DNA from: Chamaea fasciata
Taxonomy: Eukaryota; Chordata; Aves; Passeriformes; Sylviidae
Direction: 5' to 3'
Assembly: GCA_029207755.1 (NCBI GenBank)
Contig: JARCOQ010000002.1
Location: 81,462,317-81,526,316 of the forward strand
Length of the DNA stretch: 64,000 nt
In this document: positions 25,544 through 37,828 of the stretch, one piece after another
Numbering within the stretch: the first letter of the stretch is position 1
Layout: each line of letters begins with the position of its first letter
Translations under genes and position numbers: made by a program
The notes under the pieces: generated by a model
Told to the model about the DNA's origin: nothing
The model's input: the letters and a program-made list of their open reading frames with translations, nothing else
The model's database searches: none

Positions 25544-27631
25544 ATGGAGAATAAAAGTTTAGAAGGTTCCCCATCAGACCTAAAGTTAGTGGCTCACCCG
25601 AGAGCAAAGAGTAAAGTGTGGAAGTACTTTGGGTTTGATACCAATGCGGAAGGATGCATATTGCAGTGGAAGAAGATCTACTGTCGTATTTGCATGGCAC
25701 AGATTGCCTATTCAGGAAACACGTCCAACCTTTCCTACCACCTTGAGAAAAATCACCCCGATGAATTCTGTGAGTTTGTGAAAAGTAACACTGAGCAAAT
25801 GAGGGAAGCCTTTGCCACAGCATTTTCAAAAATCAAGCCGGAGTCATCACAGCAGGTTGTTCAAGATAGCCTCATCATGAAGACCTACCAGAACTACGAA
25901 AACAAAAAACATCAGGAGCTGACATCTGCAGTCATCAGCTTAATTTGCGAGGGCATGTATCCAGCCTCCATTGTTGATGAACCCACCTTCAAGGCCCTCT
26001 TGAGAACAGCGGACCCCAGGTATGAACTTCCGAGCCGGAAATACTTTTGTACAAAAGCAATTCCTGAGAAGTACAGTGCTATTAGAGAAATTGTGCTGAA
26101 AGAGCTCACTGAGGTTCTGTGGTGTGGCATATCCACAGACATGTGGAGGAGCGAAAACCAGAACAGGTCATATGTGACTGTGGCAGTTCACTTTCTCAGC
26201 AGCAGCCCTGCCAACTGCCTGGCTGTGAACTCACGGTGTTTGAAAACGTTCGAAGTACCGGAGGATAACACTGCAGAGACCATTACACGAGTCCTTTATG
26301 AAACATTCATTGAGTGGGGGATCAATACAAAAGTCTTTGGTGCTACAACAGATTACAGTAAAGACATTGTAAAAGCTTGCTCTCTCCTAGATATCCCCGT
26401 ACAGATGCCTTGTTTGGGCCACACTTTTAACGCAGGAATACAACAAGCTTTTCAGCTCCCCAAACTCTGCAACCTCCTTGCCAGGTGCCGAAAGCTGGTG
26501 GAGTATTTTCAGCAGTCTACGGTCGCAATGTACATGCTGAGTGAAAAGCAGAAGCAGCAGAATATTCTCCACTGCATGCTGGTAAGTGACCGTGTTTCCT
26601 GGTGGGGAAGCACGCTCGCTATGCTGCAGCGCCTCAAGGAGCAGCAGTTTGTCATTGCGGCTGTTCTCGTGGAGGACAGCAACAACCACCACCTCATGCT
26701 GGAATCCAGTGAGTGGAATACAATCGAAGGGCTGGTGGAGCTGCTCCAGCCTTTCAAGCAGGTTGCAGAGATGATGTCTGCTTCAAAGTACCCGACGATA
26801 AGTATGGTGAAGCCACTTCTCCACATGCTTCTGAATACTACTCTGAACATCAAAGAGAACGATTTGAAAGAAATCAGCATGGCAAAGGAGGTGATTGCTA
26901 AAGAGTTGTCAACCACCTACCAGCACACACCTGAGATAGACATGTTTCTCAATGTTGCAACTTTCTTGGATCCCCGCTACAAGAAACTGCCTTTTCTTTC
27001 AGCCTTTGAGAGGCAGCAGGTGGAAAACAGAGTGGTGGAAGAAGCAAAAAGCTTGCTGGAGAAAGTAAAAGAAAATAGCTTTAGAACTGAGGAGAAATTC
27101 TTCACTGTTTCAGAAGAGCCCCCTATGAAAAAAATCATCATCTCCTCTACTCCTCCTCCTACCAGTGTCATCAACAACATGCTTGCAGAGATCTTTTGCC
27201 AGACAGGAGGCGTGGAAGACCAGGAGGAATGGCATGCTCAAATCGTGGAGGAGTTGAGCAACTTCAAGTCGCAAAAGGTCCTTGGTTTGAATGAGGACCC
27301 GTTGAAGTGGTGGTCTGACAGACTAGCGCTGTTTCCAGTTTTACCAAAGGTTCTTCAAAAGTACTGGTGTATTCTAGCCACAAGGGTCTTCCCTGAACGC
27401 CTTTTTGGTTCTTCTGCTAATGTTGTAAGTGCAAAGAGAAACCGGTTAGCCCCAGCTCACGTGGATGAGCAGATTTTTTTGTATGAAAACAGTCGCAATG
27501 GGTCTGAGGCAGAACCGGAGGACGAAGATGAAGGAGAGTGGGGTTTGGAACAGGAACAGATTTTTAATTTAAATGACTCGGTGAACATAAACAACAATTT
27601 CTTTAATATTCGAGACAGTGGGTTTGTTTAA
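25544..27631 (+). CDS. ZBED1: ZBED1 (DREF homologue), BED zinc-finger domesticated hAT transposase protein
   Basis: This intact, intronless 695-codon frame is nearly the same length as mammalian ZBED1 (694) and very similar along its whole length. ZBED1 is a nuclear, dimeric DNA-binding protein that activates cell-proliferation, histone H1 and ribosomal-protein genes, and has been reported to have SUMO-ligase activity. Visible features: a BED finger at about residues 23-72 with C47, C50, H66 and H71 as zinc ligands; a hAT transposase-like core with STDMW (D199), ATTD (D270), PCLGH (C290/H293), RVSWWGS (350-356) and ATFLDPRYK (472-480); a C-terminal hAT dimerisation region at about 570-650 with WW at 589-590 and ERLFG (E618); then an acidic tail around 655-665. 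The gene sits inside DHRSX intron 1 on the same strand. The start has a strong context and matches the family N-terminus MENKSLE. No frameshift or stop is seen. Confidence 0.97.
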   Translation: MENKSLEGSPSDLKLVAHPRAKSKVWKYFGFDTNAEGCILQWKKIYCRICMAQIAYSGNTSNLSYHLEKNHPDEFCEFVKSNTEQMREAFATAFSKIKPESSQQVVQDSLIMKTYQNYENKKHQELTSAVISLICEGMYPASIVDEPTFKALLRTADPRYELPSRKYFCTKAIPEKYSAIREIVLKELTEVLWCGISTDMWRSENQNRSYVTVAVHFLSSSPANCLAVNSRCLKTFEVPEDNTAETITRVLYETFIEWGINTKVFGATTDYSKDIVKACSLLDIPVQMPCLGHTFNAGIQQAFQLPKLCNLLARCRKLVEYFQQSTVAMYMLSEKQKQQNILHCMLVSDRVSWWGSTLAMLQRLKEQQFVIAAVLVEDSNNHHLMLESSEWNTIEGLVELLQPFKQVAEMMSASKYPTISMVKPLLHMLLNTTLNIKENDLKEISMAKEVIAKELSTTYQHTPEIDMFLNVATFLDPRYKKLPFLSAFERQQVENRVVEEAKSLLEKVKENSFRTEEKFFTVSEEPPMKKIIISSTPPPTSVINNMLAEIFCQTGGVEDQEEWHAQIVEELSNFKSQKVLGLNEDPLKWWSDRLALFPVLPKVLQKYWCILATRVFPERLFGSSANVVSAKRNRLAPAHVDEQIFLYENSRNGSEAEPEDEDEGEWGLEQEQIFNLNDSVNINNNFFNIRDSGFV

Positions 27632-27831
27632 CAGGACTGCTGCGGTACATTTAATGACAAAGAAAAGAGGTATTTGTCTTAAGTTACCAAAAATTCTTTT
27701 ATTTTATGCTATGAATGCTGTAAATATTGAACAGTTGTAACAAACTTGATTTAGCTTCCATTGTCTGTGTTTTTCCCACTGTCTTAAAATATGAATAACT
27801 TGTGATCAAACAGCACTGAAATGAATGAGGA

Positions 27832-27837
27832 AATAAA
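27832..27837 (+). terminator. ZBED1: Proximal ZBED1 poly(A) signal AATAAA
   Basis: Canonical hexamer 201 bases after the ZBED1 stop codon, the first in the 3' flank. A TG-rich stretch follows within about 50 bases, as expected for a cleavage region. Usage is unproven. Confidence 0.45.
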
Positions 27838-28162
27838 TTCTACAAAGACCGTGATTTCTGACTGTGGCCCAGGTTTCAGAAAGCACTTATCCATGTGCTT
27901 CCTTTCCACTTGTTTCAGTGAGAGACAAACACATGCTTATGTGCTTTCTATCATAAAATTATTTTCCTGAGTTTGGATCTTGAAGAAGTTTTTAAAATTT
28001 ATGCCTCTGTTTGTAAATCCTGTGTGACTCAGGATGCTAGCTTTAAATTTTGGATTTTAAAATGTTTTAAAATCCATAGATCTGAGCAGTGAATATTTTT
28101 AGAATATATTGTGTCTATGGAATGAAAAAAGATCTTGAGCCTGATTTTCACTACCTCATGTC

Positions 28163-28400
28163 TTAGGTCTGGTCTATGCTAGAAAAGTTCAGCTGGTGTA
28201 ATTCTGTTGGTTAGGGGACTGATGTGTTATTTTAACTGATACTGTGCTGGCATAGGCAATAGTGTGGATGCATTTATACCAGGATAATTTATTTTCCTTT
28301 CCAGTCCAGTGTACATGGCATAAACACTTAAACTGGTATTGCTGTGTCCACATTAGTCCAGTTTTGCCATTTAACTGCAGCTAAATGGCAAAATTGTTTT
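28163..28400. mobile_element. Old DNA-transposon-like (MITE) remnant
   Basis: The segment has the feel of a widespread sauropsid non-autonomous DNA transposon. It begins with a 'ggtctggtctatgctag' block, has a middle 'gttggttaggggactgatg' block, and ends with 'tgctgtgtccacattag', the kind of 'ctacactag' modules repeated in such elements. I recognise the style from memory, not from a match to a named family. It is diverged and carries no coding frame. It may form part of the ZBED1 3' UTR. Confidence 0.4.
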
Positions 28401-28710
28401 TTTGTTTGTTTTGTTTTGTGTCTAAGCAAGCCCTGATTGTAGTCTCTTGTGCTTTTGCATAATGGGAACTAAGTGTGGGGTTGAGGCAGTGTTGTGTTAG
28501 CTTCGCCTTGTGCCGATGCCATGGCTGATGCCACATGTGTGTAGCAGGCAAGGCATCAGCCTTGGTAAGGGAGGGAGGGAAGGAGAGGGCAGGGAGACGT
28601 CAGCAGGCCACGGGTCTAACAGTTTATTTGTGTTATAAAATCCTTAACCTCTTCATTTAATGGGCACTTTGCCCAGGGTAGCTAGAAAATTTTGTTGGCA
28701 AGAAGAGCAA

Positions 28711-28716
28711 AATAAA
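28711..28716 (+). terminator. ZBED1: AATAAA poly(A) signal, intermediate
   Basis: Canonical hexamer about 1.1 kb after the ZBED1 stop, in an A-rich context that weakens specificity. Confidence 0.3.
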
Positions 28717-30154
28717 AAAGCTTTAATATAATGTAAATATATTTAACAGAAGGGGACCCCTCCATTTCCTCACATGTATTTAGTGAATCTTTAAAATTGT
28801 TTTTTGTTACGTTAGCACTTAAAAAGTTTTTTCACCTGTCTCTTTTTGATTCCGTTTGTAGAGTGGACCTTAGTCCTGTCCAGTCTAATGTTTGAGTACT
28901 GTTTTGGATTAGTTATATATTGTAACTACTCCCTTTGTGTCTCCAAGCGTAAGTGTTTTAAGCCCTTTTGAGGACTTGGCAAACAAGAAAAAAGAAAGGA
29001 AACCAACCTGAGACCCTCCCTGCCCCATCTCTTATGAAATACTGCAGTCATAAACAGGATCAGAGTTCACGCTAGACACAAAGTTGGGTGCACCACCTTT
29101 TTTTTCTGAGATGCAGTGGAGGACTCTTGGCATTTTTCAGTTACAATCAAGGTTTGCTTGGGGTATCATTTCTGTTACTGGTGTCTCACCCCCCCACCTC
29201 GGTGTGAAGTCTACAGCTATGTTAAGCAATATCTGTCTGTTACTCTTCTGGTGGAAGAGAGTTGGGGTTTTTTCATCCTGATGGCACCTGTGGACATTGG
29301 GTTGTAAAAAGGGCACAGACAGCAGGAACATACAAAAATGAGAATGGCAATGGAATTGAATCTATTGCCAAACTGTTTGTTTATGGTTTAGTTTAATAGT
29401 TTCTGGAAGTTTGAGGCCTCTGTTCTTTGTAGGTGGTGGGAAGGGATGGGTGAAGAGGAAGGACGGAGGTTAGGCTGAAGGAACAGTGAAGTTAGTAACT
29501 GCAACTACACAAACAAAAATGTTTAAGCCTGGGAAAAATGCAGTTAGCAGGTAGTGCGGCCTGTGTTTGGCTGTTGGTAAGCCTGGGGTTTTGCTTTCCA
29601 GTGCCCTGAAAACTGATTTGCACTTGTACAAAATACACTCACTGTGCATCCTGTTGAATGTTGCTACTCTCCTTGTCCACTGAAGAGGTGTGTATGTTTG
29701 CCCAAGGTGCAAAACGCAGGCTTGGCCTAAAATCCTACAAGTATGTAGGGTATCTGAAGGCAACAAAATCAAATTATGGAAGGGAGCGAGATACGTGAGC
29801 TCCTCTGACACCCCAGCAGTCTGCCAGGAAGACCTCTTGGTTTTTATGGCCATCACTTGCAGCAGCTGCTATCACCACTGCAAGCCCTCCCTCCAGGACC
29901 TGCACAAATGCTGGCGTGAAGTGTGTGGATCTTGTCTTACATGAGCATAATTTAAAGCTGTGCCCTCACAGTCAAGGCAAAGCCCAGAGCCCCCTTGGTC
30001 CACACTTGGCCTTCCCCTGCTGGCAGCATTGTATCCACCATCTTCATCCTCCTAGGGCTGAATGTAAACAGTGACGCTTACAAGCAGTTTTACTGAGATC
30101 AGTGCAATGCACTACTCTCTTTCTTCCAGCTTCTTTTTATTTTTTGGTATCCAA

Positions 30155-30160
30155 AATAAA
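30155..30160 (+). terminator. ZBED1: AATAAA poly(A) signal, distal
   Basis: Canonical hexamer about 2.5 kb after the ZBED1 stop. It is followed within 25 bases by a GT-rich stretch (attgtagtcggttc...gatgtgtctc), a good downstream element, so it is a reasonable candidate for the end of a long ZBED1 transcript. A further AATAAA at 30308 lies nearby. Confidence 0.4.
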
Positions 30161-30307
30161 ATTGTAGTCGGTTCAATTGATGTGTCTCAGCATTCTTTAA
30201 AAAAAAGGAGAAGGAAAAAAAAAAATAGAGCAAAATCATTGTTAGTCTTACCCATTCATTGTCTGTGAAATTTTTTTATTTAATGTTCTAAGCCTGGAAT
30301 ATTGTTA

Positions 30308-30313
30308 AATAAA
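30308..30313 (+). terminator. ZBED1: AATAAA poly(A) signal, most distal
   Basis: Canonical hexamer followed at about 30 bases by a GT-rich segment (tttgtctgatgtgtggtc), the classic arrangement for a cleavage site. It is the best-formed of the four candidates by eye. Confidence 0.4.
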
Positions 30314-31800
30314 CCAGAAAAATAAGTTAGTTACTAGATTATTTGTCTGATGTGTGGTCATATCTGCAGCACTTTATGACTTTGAACTCTTCCGCAACAG
30401 GGGGAGGTTGTATTCTAAGGATTTAAAGCTATGCATTTATTTTCCTTTTGATCCTGTAAGTTATTTTTTAAAAATGCTGTACAAATCTTTTGGATTAAAA
30501 AAAAATGAGGATGAAAAATGTTGGAAGTTTAGATGGTTTCTCTTGCTTAAATACGTGTGGTGTTTTTCATTTATTGATTTTCTAAGATTTTCTGTTGTTT
30601 AGTTGGGTGGAGAGGGAGAATTGCAGAGCTGTTTTAAATGTTGCTACAACTTGAGTTAACCCTGGTGTTTCTGCCAAGGGGTGGCCCAGAACACATATCC
30701 TAACAATGCTATTAAATCAACTTTGTTTCTGTTTCTTGACAGCTGCTTTGAATCCACAGCGTAAGGTTTCCTTTTCAGTACAGCTGAGACATCTTTTTGG
30801 AGGGGCAATAGAGGAACTTCAGCTTTTGAATACATTCATGCTAAAAAAGTGAATTTTGAACAGGCTCTCAAAGTATGTACTCTGTGTCCAAAGAAGAATT
30901 GCCCTTGTCGCCAACTAGGTATTGCCAATTCAGGATTAAAACTCAGGGGGCTAGGTGAGGTTTCTTGGGGTAACAATATAACTAAAGGGAGTTTTGTGTT
31001 TCTGACCAACCCTTGCATGAATTTCACCTCCCTCTGCCATCAGGGATTATGTGAAGACAAAGAGAAAAGCCTGAACCATACTGAAGTTGAAAAGGTGAAT
31101 TTTTTCCAGCAAACAATGTCTGAAGTGCTTTGGTTTAAAGGAGGGCAATAAAGTTCTGTATTATTTATGAAAAGGCTGTATTGTTTTAAGTTTCTATTTC
31201 AGCAGTCTATTCGATTAATTTCAAGCATTTTCTTTAACCAGTGTCATGATGTCCAGTTAGCTTTACAGGAGCATATGTAAGCTGGCAGGAATATTAACAG
31301 CAAAAAAAGACAATTCAGTTATTTTTAATATTTTAATATTTTATAGGACTTCTGAAGACTTAAAAGTGACGTGTAGTTCTTGATTTTTTGTCCTTTTCAT
31401 GTGACAGTTTAAAAAGAAGGGGTTGCCTTAGGACACCATTTCTGAAGGAGGGGAAGTGCATGGATATGAACACAGAAGTGGTGTATTTTACATATTCCAT
31501 GACTACTGGGGAAAGGAGGCTTTATGCTAGAAAAATTACATTTTAGTCTCTGTACACTATCGTCCTTTTGGTAGTCTCCATTTCTGAGTATCCTTTTGAA
31601 GATCTGGTGATCCTGGTTCTTGTGATGTTATTTAGTCTAGACTCGCTTTTTGCCACTGCTGGAAGGACTCTCGTGGTCTTTTGAGTTTTGTGGCTTTTTT
31701 CTTTTCCTTTGGACCAGACTATATTGTCTGTCTTATCTCCTCCAAATTCATGTTCTGCTAAATTTAAAACACTTTTAGGGGACATAAGGAAATTATGGAA

Positions 31801-31828
31801 TTTTTTTTTCTTTTTTTTTTTTTTTTTG
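31801..31828. repeat. T-rich tract
   Basis: Nine T, one C, then about seventeen T. Simple low-complexity sequence followed by another short T run. Confidence 0.9.
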
Positions 31829-34800
31829 CTTTTTTAGTGACATTTGGTGCTGTAGAGAAAATTTAAAGATACAGCTTTATTTTATGTCTGCCTTAAGAGC
31901 ACATCAGTAAAGCATGTCTTAATACTATTTAAACTGTAATTTCAAAGCATCTCTGCAGTTGCAGTTTATAATGCTGTTGCTTTTAAGTACAAAACAATTT
32001 CCTTTAAATTGATCAATAAAAATCAATTAAATATATTTTTACTGTTCTTGCAGTCCCTTTCAGTGCCCCTGCGGTTGAGTAAAAATGCCACAAGGGAATT
32101 GAATTTAGCATTAAGAAAATGAAAAAAAAAAATTTAAAAAACTACTGTCTTTGAGCTTACCTTGTGTTTTAAAAGCACAATTGGATTTATATTTTTTTAA
32201 AATTCAAAGGCTGTTGCAGCAGCTATTTTCAATTAAGAGAGCCTCAGAACTTGGAATTGTTAAAATATTAAGATTTTTGAGCGTTTCTGCTTACATTTCC
32301 ACACTGAGTGGTATTGATTTCTCTTGCTGCTAAAAGATCACAAAAATGATGCTTGCCGTCTGCAGTGCTTTGAAATAGGTGATCAGATGTAACTTTTTTT
32401 CAGAGGTTTTGAAAAGACTACTACCTGCTGCACACGTGTGCTGGTTTCCTTGCATCACAATTACTTATTTCCAGTGACTTGAGTTTGCCAAGTCCTCCAT
32501 CCTGTCTTCTCTCTGTGGCCCTGGCTGGGCAGAATGATGGGTGGTAGCAGCAGGAGAACTCCAGCTTCTTCTCTCTTCTCTTAGGGATTTCTTGTGAGAT
32601 CAGATAAAATGCAGTTTAGAAAGAGTTTAAACTAGGTTCTTATTCCATTCCTCGGGGGCTGCAGCAGCTGTGGCATGGTGTGAAAAGGCAGAGCCAGTGA
32701 TTCCTCTCCCCACAGTGATGTATACTGGGATACATGGCTCAATTGGACCAAAAGTGCCTGTGTAGGGAATATGCTGGAGAATTGAGCTCAGCACAGCTAG
32801 GAAGCTACACTCAGAGTCAAAGGTATAATAAGCATGTCAGGGAAGAAACAATATCTGTGCTGCTCTCCTTAGATAGGGGTTTAAGGTAAAAACTAACAAG
32901 ATACTGGTTTGTGCCCTAGGCTGAAGCTGTGCCTGGGAGATTTTGTGATTATTCAAATAGTTATGTGTTTAATACTGACATAGAAAAGAGTGTTCTGTGA
33001 CATTGAAATAAATATTTTATATAGACAGTAAAGCTTCAGTTCCTTTTTTGATAGGTATTTTGGGTGACATTTAAAGTTGTTTTCCTGGAATAAATGCCAT
33101 GGCTAGAGGTACACCAAGATTCAGCTCTCAGAAGCAGTAGGGTACTCCTGTCCTCAAGTATAAGAGACAGGAGGAGCTACTTTCATTTGAAGTGAAAAAT
33201 GTTGTCTTTATTTTAACACTCTTAAGTAGAAGATAATTGAAATGCATCCCTAAATGTTTGTCATAGCCTCGTAATTTAGATATCTGTAGAGAATGAATCT
33301 ATTTGTTTTTGCTTAGTTCACTGAAAATATGACTGTATTTGTCCCTAGTTGCATGTGCATAATATCATGTTAAACAGTGCTTCCCCAAACAATGCAGAAT
33401 AGGATTATTTTTTATATGGCAGTTTCTTTGATTACATATAATATTCTGTCTGTTCATTGTCCCCAAATACTTGCAGTTAGGAATGAAAAATTCCTTTTTT
33501 ATTTCTCCAGTGGATACTGCTTTGCTTTTAAATTTGAGGTATTTTGTGTGTCACTGGGTCTTTACAGACACTGCACTTGAAAGGGTTTCATTCTCCCTTT
33601 CTTTTTTTGCTTTTTTTTTGTTTGCAGTTTTTTCTCATGAGTCATCAGTGAGGTTTTTCAGTGATAGGAATTTGCAGTCATAACAAGGAAGATGACAACT
33701 CAGCATCAGGAGAGCTCATGCCAGAAACATCCCTTCCCATGTTGTGAATGCAGTCCTCCAAGGGAAACCTTCATCTTCTCGAGCACGACCTTCTGACGTG
33801 TGTGAGAGAAAAATAAGGTGCCTTTGCAAGAAATGCACAGTTCCATGTTATGGGTGATGGTGCAGTTTGCTGTGAGTTTGTGCTCTGGGATGCACTCAGT
33901 GGTTTGACACCAAATAAAAGTTTCTTGAGCACACAGCAGAATTTACATGAACAGAAGGAATTTAATAAGAAAAGTGAAGAATGCAATTGCTTTACTTATG
34001 GGAACAGATAGGAAGTTGGTCCATCTAGGGAGAATGCTGAAATTTTATCAGGGGTCTCCAATTTCTGTCCAAAATCCTGATACCATTTAAAAATGCTAAA
34101 TGACTAGCCTTCCTGTAGTCTGACATTTTAGAACTCTGTAAAGCAATTGTTTTACACACGTTTTGGTGTTCACATGCTGCTGGCAATGAGCTCTGTTAAC
34201 TTCAAAGAACTCCTGAACTCCCAAATGGCCAGGGAGGAGTTCTCATTACTGAGGTATTGAACAAGAAGGGAGATTCAAGCTCTTAATGTGACCTGGCCTC
34301 CAGCCTGTGGGAGTGTGGGCTGAAGGGACTGTTTCTGGATGATATTTTGACACATTGATCTACATAGATAAACATTCACATGCAGTCCAAGAACTTGCCA
34401 CTGATCGTAAATCTGGCTGGTCCCAAGGGAACGAGTGCTGTGGTGAGAAATCCAGTCTTGTGGATGAGTGGAGCATGTATCCTTTCTAGTCCCTCATTCT
34501 AAGCCCCACTTTATTTCCTGTGCAGCAAGTATGTTGGTGCTGCTCTGTGCTATGTTGTTTGCTGTGTGCCTCTTGTATTCCAAGTGCAAAAATAGGAGAA
34601 TGGGGCCTGCATGTTTTCAAGCATTGGTGAATGCAGGCAGAAGTTCACCTGGGCTGTTTATGATTTGCTGTCTGGTTTACACGTATAGTGGGTTGAGGAT
34701 AATACAGTGTTTACCCCATGGTGTTGAGAATGAGAGACTAGCGTTGCTGCTTGGAGATTACTGTGTACCCGCTCAGAGAAATGAAGTGAGAAAAGCACAG

Positions 34801-37800
34801 TGTTGTGCGTGTTGTATCTGAAGGTATGACTCAATGCCCAAGTGGGCTCACATGAACAAGTTCTGCTGTAGTCTTGCAGACAAATCACCTTGCGCATGCT
34901 CTGCCGACACCACCCCACCAAAGATTTCACAGTTCTTTTTGGAGAGATAAATTCAGAGATAATACATGAAACTATTTGTCAGTTGTTAAGACCATTGCAA
35001 TATGCTTTTCGTGCCTTTTTTGGCAATGTATGCTAGAGCTGATGGAAGACAACATTCTTATTTTAACCCAAAGACAGCTCTTCCCTGCAGTGAGGAGATC
35101 AGCTCAGTCCACAAAGTTGATCTGTTGGCTGCACTTCTGCCTTTTCTCTAGGCTGTTTAGGAAAGTTGCTGTGCTCCGCAGAGGGAAAAGCAGTTTCCTC
35201 CAGAGTGTTTTCCCTGTGTTTTTGTGTTGCTGGGGCTGCTTTCTGGTCCGCACATGCCTGAAGGAAGGGGAGGGGCCAGGGTTTTTGCCATGATTCTGCT
35301 TCCCTGGGCTGATTGGCCACCCCTAGAAGAAGATTGTGCAGAAGGTGACACTGCCGGGTGATAAGTTTGCAAACACCAGGACTAAAAAATGATTCGTTCA
35401 TTGTATATTTATATTTAGGCTAAGATTAAAATGATACAAAGTGTGGCCTTAAAAGGAGTCTGCAGAGTCTAGTCCTTGATTTAGGTGTCTAAATAGAGAT
35501 TTAGGTACCTTATGTCCAAAAGCAATCTGTTTTGCAGGCTCTGCCTTCAGACCCTCTAAAAATGCTGACATCACAATTTTGTCTCTTTTAGTATCTTTTA
35601 AATAATGATATTTTGGGGTGGACTGTGTGAAATTGCAAACCACAACTTTTTATTTTACATATGTTCATTTTGTCTTCCATTGTGCTTCAAAAGTTATTAT
35701 CCATAGAATTATTCTGTCTAAAAAAAGCAATCAGAACACTTCAGATCCCAAATGTAAGTGAGCTTTGAAAGTAAGAGAAATATTCTGCCCCACAATTCAT
35801 AAGCTGGAAGCTTAATTATTCTGTTGTTGAAAGAGGCAATTGTAATTGAATTTTGCCCAAATATGGGAGAACATGAAGTTTAAATATTTACATTTTTAGG
35901 TAAAATTCTGAGTAAAAGACTTAAATGTAAGCACCTCATTTTGTGCCCTTCCCTACATCATAGCAATATGGAACCAGACCCATGGTATTTCAGTGAGGGT
36001 ACTAGTGAAAGGGCAGCCCCCTTTTACCTAGTCATTATTCTGCTTGTGAGATGTTTCAGTTTTGATGATTTAGTTATAACAAGCATTAAATCAACGGTTT
36101 CAGCAGATGTGAATAGGCATTTCTGTTGCGTGGATCTTTCTTCCTCGGTAAACAGGAACTTATGGTCCTTTGTTAATGCAGAACGAAGAAAAGGAGGCAA
36201 GTGGGGGTACACTATTAGAGGTGGAAGGTTAGCTGTTTGCTTTTTGCTTATGCAGCTGAAGCAGTGATAGATTTCAGAGCCAAGTGATGGATTCCATCTG
36301 TGCATTTGAGTCTAACGATGGGCAGATGGTATCTTTGCAAAGGATATATGGTCTTTGTCTTCAAGTCAGCACTCTGCCAAGCAATGGCTGGTTATGCAAA
36401 TTCAAACTTCTGCAGTCTCTTAATCTCTGCAGTTTTGGGGCTATTTGGCCTAAGATCTTGTTTAGGTGATAGAGCAAACTCTGTTAGCTTTAGCATCTCT
36501 GGTGCTAATGATGAGATGCTGCAACTCAAGAAAATGAGCTAGAAAATGCAATTATTTCTCTGCATCATAAAAAGGGTTGCTTAACCAAATTCTGCTCAGC
36601 CACACTTCAGCTGAAGGCACTGGAGGTTGTAGAAACTTATCTGAGGAATGTAAGAGCTTTACCGACAGGGTAGTTAGGTGGATTAAGGTCTTGAGTCACG
36701 CAGGACCTTGTGTGGACTCCATCATGAGACTACCTGTACAAATTGCACAATCAGAAGTCTTGTTTGGTTTAGATGTGAGTGCTGAAGCAGCCTCCTCTAA
36801 CATTTAGCATGGCCAGAAGGCAGGTGGAAGTAGTCATGGACCCCATTATGTTATTTTTAGAGATACTTTTGTAGTAGCTAAGTAGTAAGTCAGATTTCTT
36901 AGACCATGTAGGTACTGTCCCACCACAAATGCTTTACTTGGAGCTCCCTTGCACAGTGCTGGAGTAGTAGTGTTGAAGTTCCAAGGGCACTGATTTGTGA
37001 TTCTTGATTCAACTCAGTTGTGGTAAAACCTTTAATGCATTAAACAAATGCATTCTTAGGAAATACTTCAATATCCATGTCTCTATGATTATGTGCCTTG
37101 CCTTACAGACAGGGCAGGATTCATGCAGTTAAGAGTAAAAATGTTACATAAACACACGCATGCAGTCCTATCCTGGTGTTTGAAGAAACTGTCACCTGTC
37201 AGTTTCAAGCATTCCATCCTCAAAGTTTCTAAATTACAGATGTCATTAGAGACAGTGAATTTTGACTTTATCATACTGTATGAATTACTGCATTAAAGCT
37301 GCAGATGTGGAATATAGCATAATTCAAATGGGCACATTGCCAGCAAGGAAAGAAAATATTTGAGAGCTGCAGTTCCCAAAGCAGACAGCCAAAAAAGCAG
37401 GGAAGTTTTGCTTCACATCAGGATTGCTTTTAGGAAAAAGAATCTGAAATAGTTTTGTAATAAAATAATAACATTTGTTTTCATTTCATTGTATTTGTGC
37501 TCTGCTAGGAGAGCTTTGATACCTCACAGAATATTCACTGGGCAAGGAAATGTCCCCATCCTACCCTACATCCTCTGAGTTATATAAAGCTGAATTAGAG
37601 TGCTTGGCTCTGATACACTTCTGCTTTTTGTTGTGTGCCTGTTTTCTGCCAGAGTATGCTTTCTGGGACATGGATGTTTTGCTGTCTGAGGGAATGCCTA
37701 ACCATGATTGCTAACATTGCTCAATATTTTAAGTTATCCTGGAGAGGTAAAGAAGAAAAGGAAAATTGGACCAAAAAAATGCACTGAACTTGTTTCTGAA

Positions 37801-37828
37801 GGAGGAGTTGGAGGGAACAGTTGAAACA

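Larger units (their letters stand above)
27632..30320 (+). other. ZBED1: Probable ZBED1 3' UTR
   Basis: The sequence after the ZBED1 stop is AT-rich with several poly(A) signals: AATAAA at 27832, 28711, 30155 and 30308. Alternative 3' ends between about 0.2 and 2.7 kb after the stop are likely. An old DNA-transposon-like segment (28163-28400) would be included in the longer forms. No coding frame here is convincing. The true 3' end needs transcript data. Confidence 0.5.

Noticed and set aside
30849..31151. A 100-codon Cys-containing frame (plus strand)
   Set aside because: The cysteine spacing does not fit a known domain and there is no supporting context. It is probably chance.
34468..34821. 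A 117-codon plus-strand frame with a hydrophobic segment, considered as a small membrane protein
   Set aside because: The hydrophobic region is short and Cys-rich without a family match. It lies in an intron with no supporting splice or poly(A) signals.
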